A stretch of DNA of 25,661 nucleotides from an uncultured Campylobacter sp. (GTDB lineage Bacteria; Campylobacterota; Campylobacteria; Campylobacterales; Campylobacteraceae). This document shows positions 1 through 5,827 of this stretch, piece after piece (position 1 is the stretch's first letter; each line of letters opens with the position of its first letter). The stretch covers positions 1 to 25,661 of the forward strand of contig NZ_CALHII010000285.1 in NCBI RefSeq assembly GCF_938030815.1, read 5' to 3'. The notes under the pieces are model-generated. The model was not told where the DNA came from, made no database searches, and saw nothing but the letters and a program-made list of their open reading frames with translations. The position numbers and the translations under genes were made by a program.

Positions 1-132
1 AAGCCAGCTAAGCGGGGAGATATAAAAGTAGCAGTCGGGCACGTTGAGCGCTTTAATCCCGCGATCACGGCGCTAAAAAAAGAGCTTGAAAATCTGCGTG
101 AGGGATATCTGGTGCTTAGGAAGGATTTTTGA
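1..132 (+). CDS. hycH: 3' end of hycH-like hydrogenase maturation gene (partial)
   Basis: The frame is open from the first base to a TGA at 130-132 and gives the last 43 residues of a protein. The tail reads GDIKVAVGHVERFNPA, then a helix rich in Lys and Glu, and ends GYLVLRKDF. From memory this resembles the C-terminus of HycH, the small maturation protein of group 4 (formate hydrogenlyase type) hydrogenases, which has a GEI...NHV segment and ends in a similar YLMVRRL stretch. The next recognisable coding segment (197-667) starts as HycI, the protease that normally follows HycH, which supports the call. Alone, the GHVERFNPA piece also resembles a Gfo/Idh/MocA oxidoreductase motif, but the frame ends far too early for that family. 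Most of the gene lies outside the window. Confidence 0.5.
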   Translation, partial: KPAKRGDIKVAVGHVERFNPAITALKKELENLREGYLVLRKDF

Positions 133-200
133 TGAAATTTAGCTCAAATCGGACAAAGGCTTATGGGTTAAATTTAGCGCGCGGAGGGCTTTTAGGATGA
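132..200 (+). CDS. Possible 22-residue coupled ORF between hycH and hycI
   Basis: The ATG at 132-134 shares its A with the hycH stop (TGATG), and the stop at 198-200 overlaps the next start (ATGA). AAGGA at 121-125 sits at a suitable distance as a ribosome binding site. The peptide is basic and Gly-rich at its end (ARGGLLG) and matches nothing I recognise. It may be a real coupling peptide, or just a short open stretch that carries ribosomes from hycH to the next gene. Overlap at both ends is the only positive evidence. Confidence 0.25.
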   Translation: MKFSSNRTKAYGLNLARGGLLG

Positions 201-667
201 AAAAGGCTTTACTTTGCATCGGTAATCCCATGCGCGGAGACGACGACGTAGGCAACGAAACAGGGCGAATCGTCGAGGCAGCGAGTAAAATTTTTGCCGT
301 TTTGGCCGTGATGGACGAGGAGAAGGGCGTGAGCCTGCTAGATGAAAACTCGCTGTTTAAAAAGGCTAAATTTGCCTACTACAAGGCCTATCACGATCAA
401 AAGCAGCGCTGGAGCGACGGCAAGGACGAGGCTGCGTTTTTAAAGACGGGGCTTGATGCGGCCGGCATCAGCGAAGCGGACTATCAAAAAAAGCTAGAGG
501 ATCCAAAAGTCGCCGAACTGCTTAAAAAATGGGACGAGAGCTACGATGTAGCCAAGATCCAAGGCGTGCCGGCCTTTGTCGTAAACGGCAAATACCTCAT
601 CATGACGAAGTCCATCAGCTCCATCGACGGTATGGCGCAGCTAATCGAAGAGCTGTTCAAAAAATAG
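197..667 (+). CDS. Chimeric ORF: HycI N-terminus fused to DsbL C-terminal part
   Basis: This 156-residue ORF has two unrelated halves. Residues 1-28 (ALLCIGNPMRGDDDVG) match the start of HycI-type hydrogenase maturation proteases, including the GDD motif. From about residue 29 it follows DsbL, the DsbA-family oxidase dedicated to arylsulfate sulfotransferase: IFAVL, GVSLLDE, FKKAKFAYYKAYHD, RWSDGKD, TGLDAAG and the cis-Pro segment QGVPAFVVNGKYL. The signal peptide, CxxC active site and first strands of DsbL are missing, as is the rest of HycI with its nickel-site His and Asp residues. Neither activity should remain. The intact relative at 4003-4653 aligns from its residue 91. GGAGGG at 183-188 is a good ribosome binding site. 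The simplest origin is a deletion joining a hyc operon to a dsbL-dsbI operon near position 280; misassembly is the alternative. Confidence 0.85.
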   Translation: MKKALLCIGNPMRGDDDVGNETGRIVEAASKIFAVLAVMDEEKGVSLLDENSLFKKAKFAYYKAYHDQKQRWSDGKDEAAFLKTGLDAAGISEADYQKKLEDPKVAELLKKWDESYDVAKIQGVPAFVVNGKYLIMTKSISSIDGMAQLIEELFKK

Positions 668-676
668 GGCGCGGGT

Positions 677-1300
677 ATGAAATTTGCGGAAAAAATAGCG
701 AAATTCGCAGACAGCCGTCTGCCGTGGGCGATCCTCGTAACGGTGAGCGTAGGGCTCGTGATCCTCGCGCACTCGCTGTTTCAAAACTACGTCTATATGC
801 CGCCTTGCGAGCAGTGCGTCTATATCCGCTTTGCATTTTTATGCATGGCGCTAGGAGGCCTAGTCGCGATCATAAATCCTAAAAATTTACTCCTCGCCGC
901 GCTTGGCTACCTGCTAGCCTTTTGGGGCGCGATCCAGGGCATAATGTATAGCGTAAAGCTCGCCAGGATCCACGACGCCGTGCACGGAGACGATCCGTTC
1001 GGCGTGCAGGGCTGCTCGACCGAGCCGCACTATCCGTTCGGCCTGCCGCTTGAGCGGTGGGCGCCTGATTGGTTTTTACCTACGGGCGACTGCGGCTACG
1101 ATAACCCGATGGTTCCGGACGGCGTCACGCTAAGCGGATTTCAAAAATATCTCGTCGATCTTTACGAGGACGGCTGGTACCTGATCCCGTCAAGTAAATT
1201 TATGTCGATGGCAGACTGCACGCTGATCGGCTTTGGAGTCTGCTTCGTCGTGCTCGCCGCGATGTTCGTTTACAAAATTTTAACTATCAAAAAAGCTTAA
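677..1300 (+). CDS. dsbI: DsbI, DsbB-family quinone-linked disulfide oxidoreductase
   Basis: DsbI is an inner-membrane protein that reoxidises DsbL and passes the electrons to quinone. The 207-residue product has four hydrophobic helices (about 16-36, 49-66, 70-92 and 181-203). The quinone-side pair is in PPCEQC (C44, C47). A long periplasmic loop carries the second pair, C113 (QGCS) and C139 (GDCGYD). The loop segment PTGDCGYDNPMVPDGVTLS and the later GWYLIP and FMSMADC match E. coli DsbI as I remember it, rather than DsbB. Length fits the short DsbI type, not the long C. jejuni form with an extra propeller domain. It starts 9 bp after the chimeric ORF and is complete, so it may be transcribed with that ORF and serve the DsbA paralogue at 4003-4653. 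Confidence 0.9.
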   Translation: MKFAEKIAKFADSRLPWAILVTVSVGLVILAHSLFQNYVYMPPCEQCVYIRFAFLCMALGGLVAIINPKNLLLAALGYLLAFWGAIQGIMYSVKLARIHDAVHGDDPFGVQGCSTEPHYPFGLPLERWAPDWFLPTGDCGYDNPMVPDGVTLSGFQKYLVDLYEDGWYLIPSSKFMSMADCTLIGFGVCFVVLAAMFVYKILTIKKA

Positions 1301-1325
1301 ATCGGTCTAAATTTAGACCGATTTT
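1299..1325 (+). terminator. Perfect 13-bp palindromic hairpin after dsbI
   Basis: Positions 1299-1311 and 1312-1324 are exact reverse complements (arm AAATCGGTCTAAA) and overlap the dsbI stop codon. A short T run (1322-1325) completes a rho-independent style terminator. The arms meet without a spacer, so the innermost AAATTT would open to form the loop. It should separate dsbI from the kinase gene. Confidence 0.7.
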
Positions 1326-1333
1326 GCTATACT
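1326..1333 (+). promoter_or_regulatory. Extended -10 promoter for a leaderless kinase mRNA
   Basis: TGCTATACT (1325/1326-1333) is an extended -10 box. A start site 6-7 bases downstream falls on or next to the A of the ATG at 1340. No Shine-Dalgarno sequence lies between box and ATG (CGCCGC). The kinase transcript would therefore be leaderless, unless translation uses an internal start. Confidence 0.5.
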
Positions 1334-1339
1334 CGCCGC

Positions 1340-2989
1340 ATGAGAGCCTTACGCGAGCATAATTTTAAAATTTACTTCATCATCATTTTCGCGAGCCTTT
1401 TCGTGGTGCTTTTGGGCGTGAAAAACTACGAGGATGCCAAGGCGCAGATCACGGCGCTCGCGGATAAAAACAAGATCGCCGCCAGCGAAAATATGGTCGG
1501 GAATTTCTCGTTTTGGCTAGACGAGCGACTGCACTCGCTGGTGCGCGCGGCTAAATTTATGCAAAACGAGGGCATCTCGCAAGATAGCGAAAAGCTGGGC
1601 GCCTTCATACGACTTTTCAAAGAAAACTCAGTAGAATTCGATGCCTTGCAGTTTTTGCGCGAGGACGGAGAAATTTTCGTAGACGGCAAGGAGCTAGGCG
1701 ACGATGAAGCGATGCCAAAGAGCCTGCGCACGGGGCTTGTGTGGTTTGAAGAGACCAAAAACACGCTCGCACCCACGGTAAATTTTATGCAGCGCCATAA
1801 AATTTTAGGCGAACCGACGCTAAATTTATGCGTACCCGTCATGGACGGCGGCTCGTTTGCAGGGGTGTTTTGCGGCGTGGTGAAGCTGCAAAACATACTA
1901 AAAAATATGGAAAAATTTAAACTCGCGCCCGATTCATACGCCTTTATCGTTACGCACGGCGGCGAAATTTTAACCCCGATGAAGGATGCGGCGCTAAAAA
2001 AGCAGATCGAGGATAAATTTAAAGAGCTTTTCCTGCGGGGCGAAGATATCACGAGCCTAAATATCGGATCAAATTTCATCTCCGTCGCCGAGATCCCCAC
2101 GCTAAACTGGTTCATCGGCGCAGGAACGGATAACGAAAAGGAGCTCGCCGCGCTGCTTAACTCCGTGCTAAAAAACGCCCTTATCTTGCTTTTTGCGTTC
2201 GCGGCGCTAGCGCTGGTGGCAAATTTCCTCCACAACTTTATGTACTCAAAAATCAAAAACCTACAAGACGACTACGAGGCCCTACTCAAGCACAAAGCGC
2301 GCATGAGCGAGGCGGGCGAGCTAATCAGCGGCATAAATCATCAGTTTATCCAGCCGGTTAATTCGCTAAATTTGATGATATCAAGCTTGCTTATGCTACA
2401 AAAAGACGGCAAGCTAGACGCCGCGACGCTAGAGCATATGCTGCAAAAGGGGCAGGCCGCGACCGTGCTTCTAAGCGATACGATCGAGATTTTTAGAAAT
2501 TTTTATAAAACGAGCGACGCTCCGCAAAAATTTAGCGTAGAGCGCTGCGTCAAAGACCTGCTAAAGCTCATGCACACCGAGCTTAGCAAGGCAAACGTCT
2601 CGGTAAGCTTGCGCGAGTTTAAAGACGAAGAGGCCACGCAGCGGATGGGCATCGTGCAGCAAATTTTACTCATCCTCATACACAACGCCAAGGACGCGGT
2701 CGTGGAGCGGTACAAAGAGCAGATCGCCAAGCGGCAGGTTTTTATCGACGTCAAATTTGAAAACGGCATGTGCAAAATATCCGTCACAGACTACGGCAGC
2801 GGCGTGAGCAAGGAGCTTCGGGATAAAATTTTGACCCAGCCAAAAACTACCAAAAAGCAAGGAAGCGGCATCGGGCTGTATTTTGGCAAAAAGCTCGCAA
2901 ACGAAAAGCTTTCAGGCGACGTCAAGCTGCTGAGCGCGGGCGATCCGACGACGTTTGAGCTCGGCTTTGAGACAAATTTAAAGGAGTGA
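1340..2989 (+). CDS. Membrane sensor histidine kinase
   Basis: The 549-residue protein has transmembrane helices at about 11-27 and 279-299 around a ~250-residue periplasmic sensor region that looks like a PDC/Cache-type ligand domain (inferred from size and pattern). No HAMP domain is visible; a short helical linker (300-325) leads to the phosphoacceptor segment ISGINHQFIQPVNSL with His334. The ATPase domain has the N box (IHNAKDAV, N449), G1 box (DYGSGVS, D484) and G2 box (GSGIGL, 508-513). The H-box is of the HxxxQPL type common in Campylobacter kinases. The gene ends one base before the response regulator start, so the two form a pair. The signal is unknown. The neighbours suggest, without proof, a link to sulfotransfer or periplasmic redox. 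The start may be read from a leaderless message. Confidence 0.92.
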   Translation: MRALREHNFKIYFIIIFASLFVVLLGVKNYEDAKAQITALADKNKIAASENMVGNFSFWLDERLHSLVRAAKFMQNEGISQDSEKLGAFIRLFKENSVEFDALQFLREDGEIFVDGKELGDDEAMPKSLRTGLVWFEETKNTLAPTVNFMQRHKILGEPTLNLCVPVMDGGSFAGVFCGVVKLQNILKNMEKFKLAPDSYAFIVTHGGEILTPMKDAALKKQIEDKFKELFLRGEDITSLNIGSNFISVAEIPTLNWFIGAGTDNEKELAALLNSVLKNALILLFAFAALALVANFLHNFMYSKIKNLQDDYEALLKHKARMSEAGELISGINHQFIQPVNSLNLMISSLLMLQKDGKLDAATLEHMLQKGQAATVLLSDTIEIFRNFYKTSDAPQKFSVERCVKDLLKLMHTELSKANVSVSLREFKDEEATQRMGIVQQILLILIHNAKDAVVERYKEQIAKRQVFIDVKFENGMCKISVTDYGSGVSKELRDKILTQPKTTKKQGSGIGLYFGKKLANEKLSGDVKLLSAGDPTTFELGFETNLKE

Positions 2990-2990
2990 G

Positions 2991-3671
2991 ATGCAAGAGC
3001 ATTTAAAGCTGCTTAAAGACCTGACCGTCCTCATCGTCGAGGACGACGAGATCGCAAGGGAGCTGCTAATAGGCGGGCTAAAGCCGTATTGCCTAAGCGT
3101 CTGGGGCGCGGGCGACGGGCTAGAGGGGCTGGAGCGCTTTAAAAAGCTAGCTCCCGCCATCGTCATCACCGACATCCACATGCCCGCGATGAACGGCTTT
3201 GAGATGATGAAGGAGATGATGCGCATAAAGCCCGCGCAAAAATTTATCGTCTTTACCTCCTACGACACCGACGACAACCTCATCAAAAGCATCGAGCACG
3301 GCGCGGCGTCGTTTCTAAAAAAGCCCATCGATATCGCCGCTCTGTGCCGTCTGCTCGTGGCCCTAACCTACGAAAAGGACGAAAAGCTCGTGCGTCTGGG
3401 TCCGCAAACCAGCATAAATCTCGCCAAAGAAAAGATCTACAAAAACGGCGAGGAAATTTATCTATCATTTTTGCAAAACAAGCTCTTTTGGCTATTTGCG
3501 TACAATCTAAACAAGCTCGTGAGCTACGAGATGATCGAGGAGTTCGTCTATGAGGGCGAGCAAACGAGCAAGGGCGCGATACAAAACGTCGTGCTGAGGC
3601 TGAAGCGGGAGCTGGGGGTTAAATTTAAAAATATCAGCGAGAGCGGATACATACTACTAAGCGGCGAATAG
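2991..3671 (+). CDS. OmpR-family response regulator
   Basis: This 226-residue protein starts one base after the kinase stop, and AAGGAG within the kinase end serves as ribosome binding site. Residues 11-125 form a receiver domain: acidic pocket EDDE (17-20), phosphoacceptor Asp61 in ITDIHMP, S90 in VFTSYD, and Lys in FLKKPID (110-111). After a short linker, residues ~140-224 form a winged-helix DNA-binding domain (FLQNKLFWLFAYN, then IQNVVLRLKRELG and a final ISESGYIL hairpin). It should be phosphorylated by the upstream kinase and act as a transcription factor. The target genes cannot be read from the sequence; dsbI, assT and the adjacent dsbA are candidates by position only. Confidence 0.92.
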   Translation: MQEHLKLLKDLTVLIVEDDEIARELLIGGLKPYCLSVWGAGDGLEGLERFKKLAPAIVITDIHMPAMNGFEMMKEMMRIKPAQKFIVFTSYDTDDNLIKSIEHGAASFLKKPIDIAALCRLLVALTYEKDEKLVRLGPQTSINLAKEKIYKNGEEIYLSFLQNKLFWLFAYNLNKLVSYEMIEEFVYEGEQTSKGAIQNVVLRLKRELGVKFKNISESGYILLSGE

Positions 3672-3715
3672 TCTAAATTTTGCGGCTTGTCTCGCGAGCG
3701 TCTTTAACGGAGCTA

Positions 3716-3767
3716 GTAAAAATTTAGCTCGGCGGACTATCTTGTCCAGCCTACGCTAAATTTTTAC
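3716..3767. terminator. Nested hairpin downstream of the response regulator
   Basis: Positions 3716-3728 and 3755-3767 are perfect 13-base inverted repeats (arm GTAAAAATTTAGC). The 26-base loop contains a second small stem, GGAC-TATCTT-GTCC. It lies 45 bases after the response regulator stop. It could terminate transcription in either direction or be a protected 3' end; there is no strong T run. Confidence 0.45.
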
Positions 3768-3972
3768 GTCGCAACCCTTAAATCCATCTCGCGATACTTC
3801 GCCTTGACTTTTTACGCTCAAATTTGGAGTCAAATTTGTAAATTTTGGCTCAAATTTTACCTGCCGAGACCCGCTCCTTTAAAACATAAAATTTAGTCGC
3901 TATCGTGCCGCAGGGCTTAGCGATAAAATTTGCTAGAAGCCTGCCACTGCGGCTAAATTTAATGCAGCGCGT

Positions 3973-3990
3973 AAAACAAAGCTTGCTTTG
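3973..3990 (-). terminator. Short stem and T run after the dsbA paralogue
   Basis: On the minus strand, CAAAG-CAAG-CTTTG is followed directly by TTTT, starting about 12 bases beyond the stop of the gene at 4003-4653. The stem is only five pairs, so termination is probably weak unless helped by other sequence. Confidence 0.4.
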
Positions 3991-4002
3991 GCGCGGCGAA
4001 GC

Positions 4003-4653
4003 CTATTTCGCCAGCAGCTCCTTTACCGCAGCGACCATTTCATCGACGGAACCGAACGAGGAGGTGTTTAAGAGATACTTGCCGCTGACGACAAATGCCG
4101 GCACGCCCGAAATCACCGCGACCTCGTAGCCCGCGTCCCACTGCGCAAGCAGAGCCTGCGCCTTTTTGCTGGCAAGCGCCGCTTCATATTCGTTCATGCT
4201 CACGCCCGCGGCATCCAGCGCGGTTTTGATGAACCTTTGTTTATCACTGCCGCCACCAAAATCGTCCTTTTTGTCGTGGATCGCTTTGTAAATCGCGAAT
4301 TTCGCCTTTTTAAATTTTGACTCATCGCTTAGTGGACTCACATCGTCCTTTTCATCAAGCACGATGAGGGCTGCGAATATACCGCTCGCCGTCTGTCCGA
4401 ACACACCCTTGGTCTTTAGATGCCACGGCAAAAACTCCGCCCCTTCGAGCTTTTTCATCAGCTGCGGCGTGACCGTCCTATCAAACGCATAGCAGTGCGG
4501 GCACTCGTAGCTAAAAATTTTAACGATGCTGTTTTTCGGCACATTTAGCGGCTTTTGCAGCACTTGATAATTAACGCCCTCCTCTAGCGCGTTTGCACTG
4601 ACGCCGAGCAAGCAAACGGCGGCTAAAATTCTTAAAAATTTAGCGATTTTCAT
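4003..4653 (-). CDS. Periplasmic DsbA/DsbL-family thiol:disulfide oxidoreductase
   Basis: The product is a 216-residue exported thioredoxin-fold oxidase that puts disulfides into periplasmic proteins. Residues 1-22 are a signal peptide (hydrophobic core then ANA). The active site is C51-P-H-C54 in SYECPHCYAFD, and the cis-Pro is P185 in SGVPAFVV. It resembles the DsbL part of the chimeric ORF across its C-terminal two thirds (TASGIFAAL, FKKAKFA, TALDAAG, GVPAFVVSGKYL) but differs at many sites, so it is a paralogue rather than a recent copy. Since the chimera lacks a CxxC, this is the only apparently working DsbA-type enzyme in the window and the best candidate partner for DsbI and for oxidising AssT. 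AAGGA lies just before the ATG. Confidence 0.9.
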   Translation of the reverse strand: MKIAKFLRILAAVCLLGVSANALEEGVNYQVLQKPLNVPKNSIVKIFSYECPHCYAFDRTVTPQLMKKLEGAEFLPWHLKTKGVFGQTASGIFAALIVLDEKDDVSPLSDESKFKKAKFAIYKAIHDKKDDFGGGSDKQRFIKTALDAAGVSMNEYEAALASKKAQALLAQWDAGYEVAVISGVPAFVVSGKYLLNTSSFGSVDEMVAAVKELLAK

Positions 4654-4680
4654 AAAATTCCTTTGCGGTAAATTTTAAAG

Positions 4681-4688
4681 ATTGTATA
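4681..4688 (-). promoter_or_regulatory. Possible -10 element for the dsbA paralogue
   Basis: The minus strand reads TTTATACAATCT here, 28-35 bases before the ATG, in an AT-rich setting typical of Campylobacter promoters, which often lack a clear -35 box. No operator was recognised. Confidence 0.35.
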
Positions 4689-4774
4689 AAATAAAGGGTA
4701 AATTTGAAATAAAATCTAAGCAACGAGCTTCTTTTTTAATTCTTTAACCATTTCGAGTTTAAGTTCCTTGGTTG

Positions 4775-4780
4775 TATAAT
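4775..4780 (+). promoter_or_regulatory. -10 box for the tupA-like gene
   Basis: A perfect TATAAT stands 35 bases before the ATG at 4816, within TTGGTTGTATAATG. AAGGAG at 4805-4810 is the ribosome binding site. A short repeat TGAAAT/ATTTCA lies in the leader (about 4784-4800) and could fold weakly. Confidence 0.6.
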
Positions 4781-4815
4781 GCCTGAAATTTTACATTTCA
4801 AAACAAGGAGTAGCT

Positions 4816-5658
4816 ATGAAAAAGTCTATTTGTATCGCGATTTTGCTATGCGCCAGTTTGATGGCGAGTGAGTGCACCGCAGTGTATGGAGATGGAAAAA
4901 CGGAGCTAAAGCTTGCTACGGGAAGCCCGGGAGAGCTTGGGCTACTCGAAGTTTTATCTAATGAATTTAGCAAGGCAAACGACACCAAAATTTGCTGGAT
5001 AAAAGCAGGAAGCGGTCAGACTCTCGAACTTTTGAAAAATAAAAAGATAGATATCGCTATGGTTCACGCTCCAAAGGCGGAAATAAGCGCCGTAAAAGAG
5101 GGCTGGGCTACGCAAAGGACGTTGATCGGATCAAACGAGTTTTTTATCGTAGGGCCTAAAAACGATCCCGCAAAGATAAAAACCGCCCAAAACGTAACAG
5201 AAGCCTATACTGATATAGCCAAGTCCCAAAGCCTTTTTTACACCAGAGCGGACAACTCCGGAACTCATAAAAAAGAGCTTAGTATCTGGAAAATGGCAAA
5301 TATCGTTCCACAAGGTCAGTGGTATGAGGCAAATAAAGATTTTATGTTAGCGACTCTTTTAAAAGCTGATAAAAACGGAGCATATTTTATGAGCGATAGC
5401 AGCACTTGGGTCGTGGCGAAAAAAGATATAAAATCCAGCGAAATTCTATTTCGCGGCGATAAATATCTAATAAATACGTATTGCGCCCTAAGACAAAACG
5501 ATAGCGATACTACCGAAAGCAAGAAATCGAAAGATTTTATAGATTTCGTAGCTTCAAGCGCAGGGCAAGAGATAATTAAAAATTACGGTAAAGACAGATA
5601 CGGCGAAGGGCTTTACAACGACGCTGCATACGCTCAGAAATATTTTATAAGCGAGTAG
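4816..5658 (+). CDS. TupA-like tungstate/oxyanion substrate-binding protein
   Basis: This 280-residue protein has a signal peptide (1-17, ending LMAS) and follows the TupA family of tungstate-binding ABC transporter proteins: LATGSPGELGLLEVL in place of the usual TTTST...SGLL oxyanion loop, GSGQTLELL, DIAMVHAPKAE, FFIVGPKNDPA, RADNSGTHKKELSIW, a Trp-Tyr turn, GAYFMSDSSTW and a C-terminal FIDFVASSAGQEII helix. It should bind tungstate, or perhaps molybdate, for tungsten or molybdenum enzymes such as formate dehydrogenase. The first oxyanion loop departs from the usual Thr/Ser-rich form, so the ligand is less certain. No permease or ATPase gene lies beside it. Its codons are visibly richer in A and T than its neighbours', which hints at separate origin. 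Confidence 0.8.
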   Translation: MKKSICIAILLCASLMASECTAVYGDGKTELKLATGSPGELGLLEVLSNEFSKANDTKICWIKAGSGQTLELLKNKKIDIAMVHAPKAEISAVKEGWATQRTLIGSNEFFIVGPKNDPAKIKTAQNVTEAYTDIAKSQSLFYTRADNSGTHKKELSIWKMANIVPQGQWYEANKDFMLATLLKADKNGAYFMSDSSTWVVAKKDIKSSEILFRGDKYLINTYCALRQNDSDTTESKKSKDFIDFVASSAGQEIIKNYGKDRYGEGLYNDAAYAQKYFISE

Positions 5659-5676
5659 AATTTAAGTCTTAAAAGA

Positions 5677-5709
5677 TGAAATTCGGCAAATTTGATAAGC
5701 CGAATTTCA
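5677..5709. terminator. Hairpin 1 of 3 between tupA-like gene and assT
   Basis: The 11-base arms TGAAATTCGGC (5677-5687) and GCCGAATTTCA (5699-5709) pair perfectly over an 11-base loop, starting 19 bases after the tupA-like stop. No T run follows, so the role may be mRNA protection or intrinsic termination of a weaker kind. Confidence 0.5.
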
Positions 5710-5736
5710 ACGACGCGATGGGTAAAATTTAAGCAA

Positions 5737-5768
5737 GCGGGTTAAATTTCAAACCGAATTTAACCCGC
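5737..5768. terminator. Hairpin 2 of 3, perfect 12-bp stem
   Basis: Arms GCGGGTTAAATT (5737-5748) and AATTTAACCCGC (5757-5768) pair perfectly over an 8-base loop. The GC-rich base and AT-rich top are symmetrical, so it could act for the convergent genes on both strands. Confidence 0.55.
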
Positions 5769-5787
5769 CGCGTAAATTCTAAATTTA

Positions 5788-5804
5788 ACTGCGGCGATCG
5801 CAGT
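5788..5804. terminator. Hairpin 3 of 3, next to the assT stop
   Basis: ACTGCG (5788-5793) and CGCAGT (5799-5804) pair over GCGAT, and flanking AAATTTA/TAAATTT lengthens the stem past one bulged base. It lies 23 bases beyond the assT stop on the minus strand and is a candidate terminator for assT. Confidence 0.45.
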
Positions 5805-5827
5805 AAATTTAATCTCGCCGCGAAATT

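Larger units (their letters stand above)
3672..4002. other. Intergenic region between convergent genes, no gene seen
   Basis: About 330 bases separate the response regulator and the minus-strand dsbA paralogue. No frame gives a convincing protein. The stretch is rich in AAATTT and holds a nested hairpin (3716-3767) and a small terminator-like stem (3977-3990). A short open frame from 3905 is antisense to dsbA for most of its length. Confidence 0.6.

Noticed and set aside
1..132. Reading the partial gene as a Gfo/Idh/MocA oxidoreductase because of GHVERFNPA
   Set aside because: That motif lies near residue 120 of ~300-residue proteins, yet here the stop follows within 30 residues; the HycH end and the following HycI segment fit better.
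1426..2256. A 276-codon open frame antisense to the histidine kinase
   Set aside because: The sense frame has complete kinase motifs; the antisense is rich in Ser and Phe as expected from the complement of this codon use.
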